Notes under the pieces: model-generated
What the model saw: the letters and a program-made list of their open reading frames with translations, nothing else
The model's database searches: none
Told to the model about the DNA's origin: nothing
From: Yinghuangia seranimata
GTDB taxonomy: Bacteria > Actinomycetota > Actinomycetes > Streptomycetales > Streptomycetaceae
Assembly: GCF_029953285.1 (NCBI RefSeq)
Contig: NZ_JASAOI010000009.1
Coordinates: 1 to 40,577, forward strand
Length of the DNA: 40,577 nt
Direction of reading: 5' to 3'
Translations under genes and position numbers: made by a program
Shown: piece by piece, positions 23,501 through 30,966 of the stretch
How the letters are laid out: every line of letters begins with the position of its first letter
Numbering within the stretch: the first letter of the stretch is position 1

Positions 23501-23753
23501 CGATGCGGGGAGTGCCTGCTGCGCGTGTAAACGCCTTTGAGCTGCGGGAAAGTTCTTTCATCGCGAGCGGACGCATCGCCGTTGACAACAGTGATGTCAT
23601 AAGGACACAGTGCTTGATCACGCCGTCTCGGTACACGTCGAAGCTTTGGTGGTCGTCCCTCCGGTGCAACCGGGGCCTGTCCCGCTCCCGCGCCATCGGG
23701 AATCTCCGCCTTCCTTCACTCGTTCGCCGTAGTGAGCGCCGGAGGAGGCCGCC
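23501..23753. other. Locally AT-rich spacer without a gene, with an inverted repeat
   Basis: This stretch is clearly richer in A/T than its surroundings. It includes TGACA (23583-23587) and TGTCA (23595-23599), an inverted repeat with 7 bases between. It probably holds the old promoter and operator of the decayed amidohydrolase-amidase operon and the promoter of the plus-strand gene at 23754. No convincing coding sequence is seen. Confidence 0.4.
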
Positions 23754-24032
23754 ATGACCCAGGACCGCACCAGCCGCGCCGACCGTGAGCGGGAGCAAGC
23801 CCGCGCGGACGCCCTCGCCCAGGCCCGGGCCCGCCACCAGGCAGCCCGCGCCACCGCCGCCCGCGGCGACGACGCGCTGGACCCGGGCACCGCCGCCGGA
23901 TCACGGTTCGCGGAGCTGCCGGCCCGCGTGGCCCCCGACCAGGTGATCGCCGAGACCCCCGCGTCCCCGCCGGCCTCGCCGGACATGGGCCGCGACGCCG
24001 AGCGCGACTGGATGCTGCGCTACACGCCGTAA
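23754..24032 (+). CDS. Small charged protein of unknown function
   Basis: The 92-residue product is highly charged and probably helical at its N-terminus (SRADREREQARADALAQARA, possible coiled coil). A looser Ala/Pro-rich part and the end ERDWMLRYTP follow. GGAGGAGG, 5 bases before the ATG, is a strong ribosome site, the main argument that it is real. No family recognised. Confidence 0.65.
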   Translation: MTQDRTSRADREREQARADALAQARARHQAARATAARGDDALDPGTAAGSRFAELPARVAPDQVIAETPASPPASPDMGRDAERDWMLRYTP

Positions 24033-24110
24033 CCCGCACGCGCCGCCGACTGGCAGCACACGGGGCGCCGGGTGAAGGTGGTCTGGAGCGAACGCCTGTG
24101 CGCAAGTCCC

Positions 24111-24155
24111 GTCCCGGCAGGGCCGTTTCCCGGACACGGCCGGAAAACGCGGGAC
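24111..24155 (+). terminator. Possible terminator hairpin
   Basis: GTCCCG (24111-24116) and CGGGAC (24150-24155) pair, with inner CCGTTTCC and GGAAAACG partly complementary. It lies about 80 bases after the small charged gene. TAGGGT at 24180-24185 beyond it may be the -10 of the zinc-finger gene. Confidence 0.35.
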
Positions 24156-24243
24156 CGCGCGCGGGTGATCCGACCGGCCTAGGGTGGCCGTTCGGACGAC
24201 ACCACGGCGCCCGGCCCCGGCCGCCGCCAGATCGGAGAACCGC

Positions 24244-24597
24244 ATGACCGCCGCACAGATCCCGGGGATCGACCCCACCGTCCCGCCGAGCGGCGACGGG
24301 TGCGCCGAATGCCTCGGGACCGACGGGTGGTGGCTGCACCTGCGGCGGTGCGCCCAGTGCGGGCACGTCGGATGCTGCGACTCGTCGCCGGCGCAGCACG
24401 CGTCCGGGCACGCGAAGAGCTCGGGCCACCCGTTCTTCGCGAGCTTCGAGCCGGGCGAGACGTGGCTGTGGAACGCCGAGACGGAGGAGTTCTACGAGTG
24501 CCCGCCGCTCGCGCCGCCGACGGCCCACCCGGTGACGCAGCCGACGCCGGGTCCGGCGGGCAAGGTGCCGGCGAACTGGCAGGAACTGCTGCACTGA
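24244..24597 (+). CDS. UBP-type zinc-finger domain protein
   Basis: The 117-residue protein carries a ZnF-UBP domain: Cys20/Cys23, Cys36/Cys39, Cys44, His52, His56 and His62 are placed as zinc ligands (GCAECLGTDGWWLHLRRCAQ, CGHVGCCDSS, HASGHAKSSGHP). TWLWNAETEEFYECPP follows. In eukaryotes the domain binds the ubiquitin C-terminus. Bacterial stand-alone forms are common in actinobacteria and their ligand is unknown. The ATG at 24244 has GGAG 7 bases upstream. Confidence 0.92.
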   Translation: MTAAQIPGIDPTVPPSGDGCAECLGTDGWWLHLRRCAQCGHVGCCDSSPAQHASGHAKSSGHPFFASFEPGETWLWNAETEEFYECPPLAPPTAHPVTQPTPGPAGKVPANWQELLH

Positions 24598-24711
24598 CGG
24601 CGCCCGCGCACGCGTACGCACGACGCCCACACGATCGACTTGTGAGGACTTGCCGACGCCCCGCAGAGGCATTCGGCGACACCCGCTGCGGCCCCTCTCG
24701 TTAGACCGTCC

Positions 24712-25029
24712 GTGGATGTCTGGGATGTTGTCGCGTTCGGGCCGGTCGGCGCGCTCGAACAGCTGCGCACGTTCGTCGACGCGTCGGGTGCCCCGGTCGA
24801 GGCCGACCGGGTGACGCCCTCCGCCGACGACCCGACGCGCGGCACCTGGTGCGTACGGATCGCCTCACCCGACGCTGCGGCCCCGCCCGAGCCGCCGCCC
24901 CGCCCCCGCGCCCGCCACATGGCCCGGCGCGGGGTCCTCGCCTCGCTGGCCGCCCCGCTGCGCTCGGTCCTGCGCCCGCCCAAGCGCGGCGCGACGCCGG
25001 GCCGACACCGTTCCAAACCGGGCCGCTGA
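24712..25029 (+). CDS. Small protein of unknown function
   Basis: The 105-residue product begins VDVWDVVAFGPVGALEQLRT, a compact alpha/beta-like start. TRGTWCVRIASPD follows, then a Pro-rich stretch and a very basic tail. The GTG start at 24712 lies 5 bases after TTAGAC, so the transcript may be leaderless. No family recognised. Its stop is 8 bases from the stop of the convergent lipoprotein gene. Confidence 0.6.
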   Translation: MDVWDVVAFGPVGALEQLRTFVDASGAPVEADRVTPSADDPTRGTWCVRIASPDAAAPPEPPPRPRARHMARRGVLASLAAPLRSVLRPPKRGATPGRHRSKPGR

Positions 25030-25037
25030 CCGCCGTG

Positions 25038-25547
25038 TCAGCTTCTGTCCTTTTCGTGGCAGGCGGTCTTCCGGAACTCGGCGACCGAGGTGACACCGAA
25101 CTCGCCGGGCGTCACCGCACCCCGGTAACGGACCTGATCGGGTGTCATCGCCGCGAGGTCCTCGAGGCTGAACTCCACGGCACCGGCCGACCACTTGTTG
25201 TCGTGCGTCGCCCCGTACACCCGGTACGCCGTGCCGGGCCGCAGGTCGACGAGCGGTGTCGTGAGCCGCCAGTGGCCGTCGCCCGCGAGCGGCCACGAGG
25301 TGAAGTCCTTCACCGGACCGTCGTGCTCCCACGCGATGTGGGGTGCCTTGGTGTCCTCGGGCTCGTGCAGCACCGAGCTGTCGATGCGTCCGCCCTTGCA
25401 GACGACGATCATGACCACCGGTGTGCCGTCGGCCGCGACGCTGATCCCGGTCACGCCGCGCACCGGCACCGTGCACCCCGACAGCGGCAGGCAGGCCAAC
25501 CCCACCGCGAACGCCGTCACCACCGCACGTCCCAGCCTTCGCCCCAT
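25038..25547 (-). CDS. Putative lipoprotein
   Basis: The 169-residue protein has a lipoprotein signal: RRLGR, a hydrophobic stretch 8-21, and the lipobox LSGC with the lipidated Cys25. The mature part of about 145 residues looks beta-rich (TPVVMIVVCKGGRID, HWRLTTPLVDLRPGTAYRVY), suggesting an extracytoplasmic immunoglobulin-like or sensor fold. Two further cysteines (in VVCKG and TACHEKD) could form a disulfide. A GTG at 25559 is an alternative start. No family recognised. Confidence 0.8.
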   Translation of the reverse strand: MGRRLGRAVVTAFAVGLACLPLSGCTVPVRGVTGISVAADGTPVVMIVVCKGGRIDSSVLHEPEDTKAPHIAWEHDGPVKDFTSWPLAGDGHWRLTTPLVDLRPGTAYRVYGATHDNKWSAGAVEFSLEDLAAMTPDQVRYRGAVTPGEFGVTSVAEFRKTACHEKDRS

Positions 25548-25686
25548 GGCGACCCCCACCTCCCAAACGCCCGGTAGCGGAACGCTATCGGGGCATCGGG
25601 CGGACGAACCGGCGGCGTTGGCAAGGCGAGACCAACCGGCGACGAGACCGTGATGACCGAGCGGAGCGGCGCATCGACACGTGCCG

Positions 25687-26559
25687 TCAGGGCCTCGCCT
25701 CGGCCACCACGCCCAGGGCCGCGCGCAGTTCGGCGGCGTGGTCCGCCGCCCACGTGGCGAAGGTGCGGGCCGGACGCCCTGTGATCCGTTCCAGCGTCGG
25801 CAGCGGCCGCTCCGGGTCGGTCACGCGCGCGGCCTGGTGGTCCAGCACCGGGTCGACGACCTGCGGGGGCCAGCCGGTGGCGAGCATCCGGGCGCGGGCC
25901 TCGGCGCGGGTCAGTTCGTGCCAGGCGAGCTCCCGGTCGACCGCCTCGGCCAGGGCCGCGAGTTGGGCGGTCTGGGTCAACGCGGCGGGCCCGGTGAGGA
26001 CGTGCCGGGCGCCGTCATGGCCGAGGCCGGTCAGGGCGAGGGCGGCCACGTCGGCGAGGTCGGCCTCGTGGATCGGGGCCGTGGCGGCCTGGCCGTACGC
26101 GCCGTGCACCTCGCCCGTCGCGCGCAGTTCGGGCAGCCAGCGCAGCGCGTTCGCCATGAAGCCGTGCGGGCGCAGGAACGTCCAGTGCGGCACGGCCTGT
26201 TCGACGAGCCGCTCGACGGTCCCGTCCGGGCGGCCGGGGTGGGTGTCGGCGACGGCGGACGACAGATAGACGACGCGGTCGACGTGCGCGGCCAGCGCGG
26301 CGACGAGCTTGTCGGCGCCGTCCGCGACGGCGAACGGCCAGACCAGGAACGCCGCCGAGGCCCCGTCGGCCGCCGCCGCGACGGTCTCGGGCGCGGACAG
26401 GTCGCCGCGTACCGCCTCGACGCCGTCCGGCAGCCCGGCGGTGTCCGGGTCGCGGACGAGCGCGCGGACGCGGTGGCCGTCGGCGAGCAGCCGCGCGGCG
26501 AGCGGGCGGCCGACGGTCCCGGTGGCGCCGGTGACGAGGATGGGACGGGTCGAGGGCAT
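25687..26559 (-). CDS. NmrA-type NAD(P)-binding protein (atypical SDR)
   Basis: The 290-residue protein starts with the Rossmann motif ILVTGATGTVGRPLAARLL. AVRGDLSAPETVAAA, YLSSAVADTHPGRPDGTVER, WTFLRPHGFMANAL and APIHEADLADVAALALTG follow, the pattern of NmrA/QorB-like proteins that bind NAD(P)H and act as redox sensors or quinone reductases. The C-terminus, ITGRPARTFATWAADHAAEL, matches the paralogue at 28305-29144. It is divergent from the AraC-family gene at 26704, probably its regulator. Confidence 0.9.
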   Translation of the reverse strand: MPSTRPILVTGATGTVGRPLAARLLADGHRVRALVRDPDTAGLPDGVEAVRGDLSAPETVAAAADGASAAFLVWPFAVADGADKLVAALAAHVDRVVYLSSAVADTHPGRPDGTVERLVEQAVPHWTFLRPHGFMANALRWLPELRATGEVHGAYGQAATAPIHEADLADVAALALTGLGHDGARHVLTGPAALTQTAQLAALAEAVDRELAWHELTRAEARARMLATGWPPQVVDPVLDHQAARVTDPERPLPTLERITGRPARTFATWAADHAAELRAALGVVAEARP

Positions 26560-26703
26560 GCGGAACTCCGGTGGTGTCTCGTGCTGGTCAGTCGCTCTGA
26601 CGTCTTCGACCGTAAGGCCGCAGTACGAGACGCCCTATACCCGAAGATCTCGGAAAACTGCGCGATCGTCTCATCGGAAGCGGCTGCGGCTAGGGTTCCG
26701 CGC

Positions 26704-27732
26704 ATGGACGTGCTCAGCGACATCATCACGGCGATGCGGACCGGCGAGCCGCGGGCCGCACGCGTCGAGTGGTTCGCGCCCTGGGGGCAGCGCTTCCGGC
26801 AGGGGCCGGGCGCGGGGTTCATCGTGGTCGTCGAAGGCCCGTGCGTGTTGCTGACCAACGGCGATCCGCCGCGCCGACTCGGGGTCGGCGACGTGGTGTT
26901 CATGCCACACGGCGGCGGGCACGCGCTCGCCGACAGCGCGTCGAGCCCGCTGGCCGAACCGTCCTGCGGCCCGACCGGCGCCGCGGAACGGAACACCGGA
27001 ACCGACACCTACGACGGCGAAGGCGTCGGCGTCGGCACCGTCAACGGTGACGACGGCCGTCCCCGCTTCGAGACCCGCTACGCCGCCCCGCCCGTCGGCC
27101 GACGCCCCGACCCGGCCGGGCCCGCCGCCACCACGGTGACGTTGTGCGGCGCGTACCACCTCGACCGCACGCACGCGCATCCGCTGCTGGACGCCCTGCC
27201 CGCCGTCGTCCACCTGCCCGCCCGCCTCGGCACGCCGCGCCCCGAACTGCGGGCCGCGGTCGACCTGTTGGCCGCCGAGCTCGACGCTCCGCGCTCAGGT
27301 GCGGACGTGGTCGTCCCGGCGCTGCTGGACACGCTGCTCGTCTACGTCCTGCGCGCCTGGTTCGCGGCCGCGCCGTCCGCGTCCGCGGAGGCCGCCGGCT
27401 GGGCCGCGGCGCTCACCGACCCGGTGGTGGCCGCCGCGTTGGACGCCCTGCACCACGAGCCCGGGCGCCCCTGGACGGTCGAGTCCCTGGGCGCCCGGGC
27501 GGGCCTGTCTCGTGCGGCGTTCGCGCGCCGGTTCACCGGTCTGGTGGGCCGGCCTCCGCTGGCGTATCTGACGTGGTGGCGGATGACGTTGGCCGCGCGC
27601 CTGCTGCGCGATTCGGCCGCTCCGCTCTCATCGGTCGCCGAACAGGTCGGCTACACCTCGGAGTTCGCGTTCGCCACCGCGTTCAAACGCCAGTTCGGCC
27701 AGGCTCCTGGCCGCTACCGTAGGGGCGCGTGA
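26704..27732 (+). CDS. AraC-family transcriptional regulator with cupin sensor domain
   Basis: The 342-residue protein has an N-terminal cupin (FRQGPGAGFIVVVEGPCVLL, LGVGDVVFMPHGGGHALAD) and a helical linker. The C-terminal double helix-turn-helix is TVESLGARAGLSRAAFARRF, then FTGLVGRPPLAYLTWWRM and AEQVGYTSEFAFATAFKRQF. Such regulators usually activate nearby oxidoreductase genes on binding a small ligand. GTCTC-type half sites occur in the 144-base divergent spacer (26576, 26623-26631, 26667). Its last 50 bases overlap the 3' end of the convergent VOC gene. Confidence 0.92.
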   Translation: MDVLSDIITAMRTGEPRAARVEWFAPWGQRFRQGPGAGFIVVVEGPCVLLTNGDPPRRLGVGDVVFMPHGGGHALADSASSPLAEPSCGPTGAAERNTGTDTYDGEGVGVGTVNGDDGRPRFETRYAAPPVGRRPDPAGPAATTVTLCGAYHLDRTHAHPLLDALPAVVHLPARLGTPRPELRAAVDLLAAELDAPRSGADVVVPALLDTLLVYVLRAWFAAAPSASAEAAGWAAALTDPVVAAALDALHHEPGRPWTVESLGARAGLSRAAFARRFTGLVGRPPLAYLTWWRMTLAARLLRDSAAPLSSVAEQVGYTSEFAFATAFKRQFGQAPGRYRRGA

Positions 27733-28090
27733 TCAGTTCCATGCCGTGCCCCGACGGGTCCATGAAGTAGACGCCGCGGCCGCCGTCGTTGTGGTTGATC
27801 ATGCCGACCCGGGTCCGCATCGGGTCGGCGAAGTACTCGACGCCGCCGTCCTGGATCCTGCCGAACGCCGCGTCGAACTCGGCCTCGGAGATCAGGAAGG
27901 CGTAGTGCTGCGGGGCGACCTCGCCGCCGCGCAGCGTCGCGTAGTCGAGGGTGACCCCGTTGGAGAGTTCGACCGGGGTGAACGGGCCCCAGTCGGCACC
28001 GACCTCGAGGCCGAGGACGTCCGCCAGGAAGCGGGCGGATTCGTGCCTGTCACGTGCGTAAACGATGGTGTGGTTGAGCTCGACTGCCAT
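27683..28090 (-). CDS. VOC-superfamily (glyoxalase/dioxygenase fold) protein
   Basis: The 135-residue protein contains two beta-alpha-beta-beta-beta units: MAVELNHTIVYARDRHESAR with an early His, then LRGGEVAPQHYAFLISEAEF and FMDPSGHGMELI with a late Glu. The metal-binding positions (His, His, Glu) appear present. Members isomerise, ring-cleave or bind toxic small molecules such as fosfomycin or bleomycin. GGAGG lies 9 bases before the ATG. The 3' end overlaps the AraC gene by 50 bases. Confidence 0.9.
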   Translation of the reverse strand: MAVELNHTIVYARDRHESARFLADVLGLEVGADWGPFTPVELSNGVTLDYATLRGGEVAPQHYAFLISEAEFDAAFGRIQDGGVEYFADPMRTRVGMINHNDGGRGVYFMDPSGHGMELITRPYGSGQEPGRTGV

Positions 28091-28164
28091 GCGGGAGTGC
28101 CTCCATCAGGCATCTCACGGCGCCTCCATGCCTCACCCGGTCGGTGACCGACACGCGATGCCGT

Positions 28165-28182
28165 CCCGATGATCTTATCGGG
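28165..28182. promoter_or_regulatory. Palindrome overlapping a possible VOC-gene promoter
   Basis: CCCGAT and ATCGGG flank GATCTT. On the minus strand TAAGAT within it could be a -10 box for the VOC gene about 75 bases downstream. It could instead be a weak terminator for the NmrA-like gene upstream on the map. Confidence 0.35.
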
Positions 28183-28304
28183 CACACCGGACACCCCGCC
28201 GGGACCGGCCGCCGCGGAGTGCGGCCGGGGCCAGGCGTGGTGACCGCCCGTCAGACGCCGGGGCGGACCGGCGTTCCGCGAGGTCCGGCGGGGAGCGCCG
28301 GGCC

Positions 28305-29144
28305 TCACTTGAACGCGGGCGCGTTCTCCTCGGCCCACCGCGCGAACGAGCGCGGCGCGCGGCCGAGGATCGCCTCGACGCTCGGGCTGACGCGCCGCTC
28401 GTCGTCGGTCGGCGTGCCGAGGATTTCGAGCGTGTCGTCCGCGACCTGCTCCGGCATGACGTTGAGCAGCATCGCGCGGGCCTGCTCGCGGGTCAGTTCG
28501 ACGAACGCGACGGGCTCGCCGACCGCCGCCTCGATCGCGGCGACCTGCTCGCGCGGCGAGACGGCCGCGGGGCCGGTGAGCACATAGGTGGCACTCGCGT
28601 GCCCGGGCTTGACCAGCACCTCGGCGGCGACCTCGCCGATGTCGGCGGGGTGGACCACCGGCAGCGCGACGTCGGCGAACGGCGCGGCGGCGGTGCGGGT
28701 GGTGCGTACGGCCTCGGCCCACTGGTAGGCGTTGGTCGCGAAGCCGGTCGGCCGCAGGATGGTCCACTCCAGCCCGGACGCGCGCACGGCCTCCTCGAAC
28801 GCGCGGGGGTGCCGGTAGCCGTTGGGGCGCGTGCCCGTGCCCTGCGACGTCAGGAGGACGACGCGGCGCACGCCGGCGGCCTTCGCGGCGGCCAGGATCC
28901 CGGCCGGGTCGTCGCCCGCGACGAGCAGGAAGAGCGCGTCGGCGCCGGCGAACGCGGCCTCCAGCGCGGCGGGGTCGGCGAGGTCGGCTTGCACGTGCCG
29001 GACGCCGGGCGGTGTGTCGAGCGGCATGCCGCCGGCGCCCTGCGCGCCGCGCCGCGACACCGCGGTGACCTGCTCGCCCGCGGCGGCCAGCGCCGCGACG
29101 ACCACACGACCGACGTTTCCTGTAGCACCCGTGACCACGATCAT
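28305..29144 (-). CDS. NmrA-type NAD(P)-binding protein, TetR-controlled paralogue
   Basis: The 279-residue protein begins MIVVTGATGNVGRVVVAAL. It continues through HVQADLADPAALEAAFAGAD, LLTSQGTGTRPNG, WTILRPTGFATNAYQWAEAV, LPVVHPADIGEVAAEVL and SVEAILGRAPRSFARWAEEN. It is a paralogue of the protein at 25687-26559 with the same domain length and end. The family binds NAD(P)H and may reduce quinones or sense redox state. The start is close to the family consensus. It is divergent from the TetR gene at 29302, with two palindromic operators between, and is probably repressed by it. Confidence 0.92.
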   Translation of the reverse strand: MIVVTGATGNVGRVVVAALAAAGEQVTAVSRRGAQGAGGMPLDTPPGVRHVQADLADPAALEAAFAGADALFLLVAGDDPAGILAAAKAAGVRRVVLLTSQGTGTRPNGYRHPRAFEEAVRASGLEWTILRPTGFATNAYQWAEAVRTTRTAAAPFADVALPVVHPADIGEVAAEVLVKPGHASATYVLTGPAAVSPREQVAAIEAAVGEPVAFVELTREQARAMLLNVMPEQVADDTLEILGTPTDDERRVSPSVEAILGRAPRSFARWAEENAPAFK

Positions 29145-29190
29145 GACTGTCCCCTTCCAGGGTTCTCATTGGTTCTTGCCGCTCTCGGCG

Positions 29191-29218
29191 AGTGAGTTAG
29201 TTAGCTGACTGACTCACT
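29191..29218. promoter_or_regulatory. Operator 1 of the TetR regulator
   Basis: AGTGAGTTAGTTAG and CTGACTGACTCACT form a 28-bp palindrome with 12 of 14 positions paired. It lies 47 bases upstream of the NmrA-like start and 84 upstream of the TetR start. The core GTTAGT/ACTGAC resembles the second site at 29260. Confidence 0.75.
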
Positions 29219-29259
29219 GGGAAGACCATAGCCATCCCAGGCGACCGCCGTCTAGACTT

Positions 29260-29275
29260 TTAGTCAGACGACTAA
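29260..29275. promoter_or_regulatory. Operator 2 of the TetR regulator
   Basis: TTAGTC and GACTAA flank AGAC, a perfect 6-bp inverted repeat just after TAGACT (29253-29258), the likely -10 of the regulator gene. Binding should block the regulator's own transcription start. Confidence 0.7.
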
Positions 29276-29301
29276 CTCAGAGATTTTCGGGAGGCCCGGC
29301 G

Positions 29302-29901
29302 GTGGCGGAGAAGGCGGCGCAGAAGACCGCGAAGCGCGGCGGCGGCAAGCGGGAGCGCCTCGCGGCCGCCGCCGTGCGTGTCCTGCACGAGCAGGGCGTG
29401 GAGAAGACCACGCTCGCGGACATCGCCAAGGTGGCCGACGTTCCGGTCGGCAACGTCTACTACTACTTCAAGACCAAGGACGACCTGGTCGCCGCCGCGA
29501 TCGGCGAGCACGACCGGCAGCTCACCGAGCTCATCGCCGCGCTGGAACAGCTGCCGACCCCGCAGGACCGGCTCAAGGCCCTGGTCCAGGGCTGGGCCGA
29601 CCAGCGGGACACCGCCGCGCGCTTCGGCTGCCCGTTCGGCACGCTGTCCTCCGAGCTCGACAAGCGCGACGACGGCGACGCGGGCCTGGACCGCACCGCC
29701 GCCACGGTCATGACCCGGCTGCTCGGGTGGATCGAGGAGCAGTTCCGCGAGCTGGCCCCGGAGCAGGACCCGCGCGGGAACGCCGTGGCGCTGCTGTCCG
29801 CGTACCAGGGCATGTCGCTGCTGACCAACACCTTCCGCGACCCGCAGCTGATGCTCGACCAGGGCTCCCGCCTGACCGCCTGGATCGACAGCCTGACCTG
29901 A
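29302..29901 (+). CDS. TetR-family transcriptional regulator
   Basis: The 199-residue protein has a typical TetR helix-turn-helix at about 15-60: RERLAAAAVRVLHEQGVEKT, TLADIAKVADVPVGNVYYYF and KTKDDLVAAAI. A helical ligand domain follows, with a Cys in RFGCPFGTLSSEL as in LmrA/YxaF-like repressors. The GTG at 29302 has GGGAGG 7 bases upstream. The two operators in the spacer and the divergent NmrA-like gene give the likely regulon. The inducer is unknown. Confidence 0.93.
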   Translation: MAEKAAQKTAKRGGGKRERLAAAAVRVLHEQGVEKTTLADIAKVADVPVGNVYYYFKTKDDLVAAAIGEHDRQLTELIAALEQLPTPQDRLKALVQGWADQRDTAARFGCPFGTLSSELDKRDDGDAGLDRTAATVMTRLLGWIEEQFRELAPEQDPRGNAVALLSAYQGMSLLTNTFRDPQLMLDQGSRLTAWIDSLT

Positions 29902-30086
29902 ACACCGTTGCTTTGACGGCAATTGAGTCCCAGCAACCCCGGCCTTTCGGCCAAGATGGTTCGTGACGGTGTCACTGGAGCGCGGATTGCGCTCCGGCGT
30001 CCTGACGACGATGTACCGCTTCCTCCCGCCGCTGTCGCGGCGGAGTTGCGTCACCTGCCCGCCCACCCACAACCCGAGGGGTGCGG

Positions 30087-30296
30087 ATGGTGGTGCGGGT
30101 CTTCCGGTCGACTCCACGGTCGTTCGACGCTTCCGCGTCCGGGTCTCCGGCCGTGGTCACGGCGCCCTCGGAGAGCGGCGCGGTGACCGCCGTGCACCGC
30201 ATGCTCGCCGACGCCGATCACCCACGGCCGGTCCGAGTGGTCGTGCAGGGCACCCCGGAGTTCAGCGACGCGATGCGCGCGCTGGCCGCCGCCTGA
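30087..30296 (+). CDS. Small protein of unknown function
   Basis: The 69-residue product ends DADHPRPVRVVVQGTPEFSD followed by AMRALAAA. GAGGGG at 30076-30081, 5 bases before the ATG, is a good ribosome site, and the codon bias is coding-like. A GTG at 30081 is an alternative start. No family recognised. It lies just ahead of the acetyltransferase gene on the same strand. Confidence 0.5.
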   Translation: MVVRVFRSTPRSFDASASGSPAVVTAPSESGAVTAVHRMLADADHPRPVRVVVQGTPEFSDAMRALAAA

Positions 30297-30337
30297 GCCC
30301 GCCCGCGCCGTCGGGCGGCCGACGTAGGGTCGGGGGC

Positions 30338-30844
30338 ATGGACCATCGGCTGACCACCGCACGGCTCACCCTGACCCCCGTCGCCGACGCCGACCACGCG
30401 GCCCTGCTCTCGCATTGGACGGCACCCGAGGTCCGCGCGTTCCTCTTCGACGACGAGGTGCTCACCGCGGACGACGTCGCCGTCGAGATCGCCGACAGCG
30501 CCGCGACGTTCGCCGCCTCGGGGTACGGGCTGTGGATCATCCGCGAGACCGCCGACGGAGCGCTGGCCGGCGCCGCGGCCCTGCGGCCGCTCGACGAGCT
30601 GGGCCTCGAAGTGGCGTACAGCCTCGCGCCGTCCGTGTGGGGCCGCGGCTACGCCACCGAGGCGGCCGGCGCGGTCGTCGACCACGCGCTGCACACGCTC
30701 GGGCTGCCCGAGGTGCTGGCCGAGGTCGACGCGGGCAACACCGGCTCGATCGCGGTCGTCGAACGGTTGGGCATGACGCCGTTCGCGACCGTCCCCGGGG
30801 TGCTGGGGCCGATGCGGCGGTACCGGCGAGTCCGCGGCGGCTGA
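30338..30844 (+). CDS. GNAT-family N-acetyltransferase (RimJ/RimL-like)
   Basis: The 168-residue protein follows the RimJ/RimL layout: LTTARLTLTPVADADHAALL, then YGLWIIRETADGALAGAAAL, EVAYSLAPSVWGRGYATEAA with the acetyl-CoA pyrophosphate loop, and VDAGNTGSIAVVERLGM. It should transfer acetyl from acetyl-CoA to an amine on a small molecule or protein N-terminus. TAGGGT at 30325-30330, 7 bases before the ATG, with no Shine-Dalgarno, indicates a leaderless message. Confidence 0.92.
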   Translation: MDHRLTTARLTLTPVADADHAALLSHWTAPEVRAFLFDDEVLTADDVAVEIADSAATFAASGYGLWIIRETADGALAGAAALRPLDELGLEVAYSLAPSVWGRGYATEAAGAVVDHALHTLGLPEVLAEVDAGNTGSIAVVERLGMTPFATVPGVLGPMRRYRRVRGG

Positions 30845-30869
30845 GGACCGGCAGCGGGGTCAGCCCGGC

Positions 30870-30950
30870 GCCGACGGGCGGTCACGAGAACCGCGCCGAC
30901 GGGCGGCCTCGGGAACGGCGCGCCCGCAGACCCGGGTCGGCGCCCGTCGG
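30870..30950. repeat. Direct and inverted repeats between convergent genes
   Basis: GCGCCGACGGGCGG occurs twice (about 30869 and 30894), and CGCCCGTCGG at 30941-30950 can pair with either. A GACCCGGGTC palindrome lies between. This can fold as a bidirectional terminator for the acetyltransferase and the alpha/beta hydrolase genes. Confidence 0.55.
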
Positions 30951-30966
30951 ACGGCTCCCTCCGCCC

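Noticed and set aside
21650-23530. Plus-strand open frame of 626 codons
   Set aside because: It is antisense to the amidase gene with no motif of its own.
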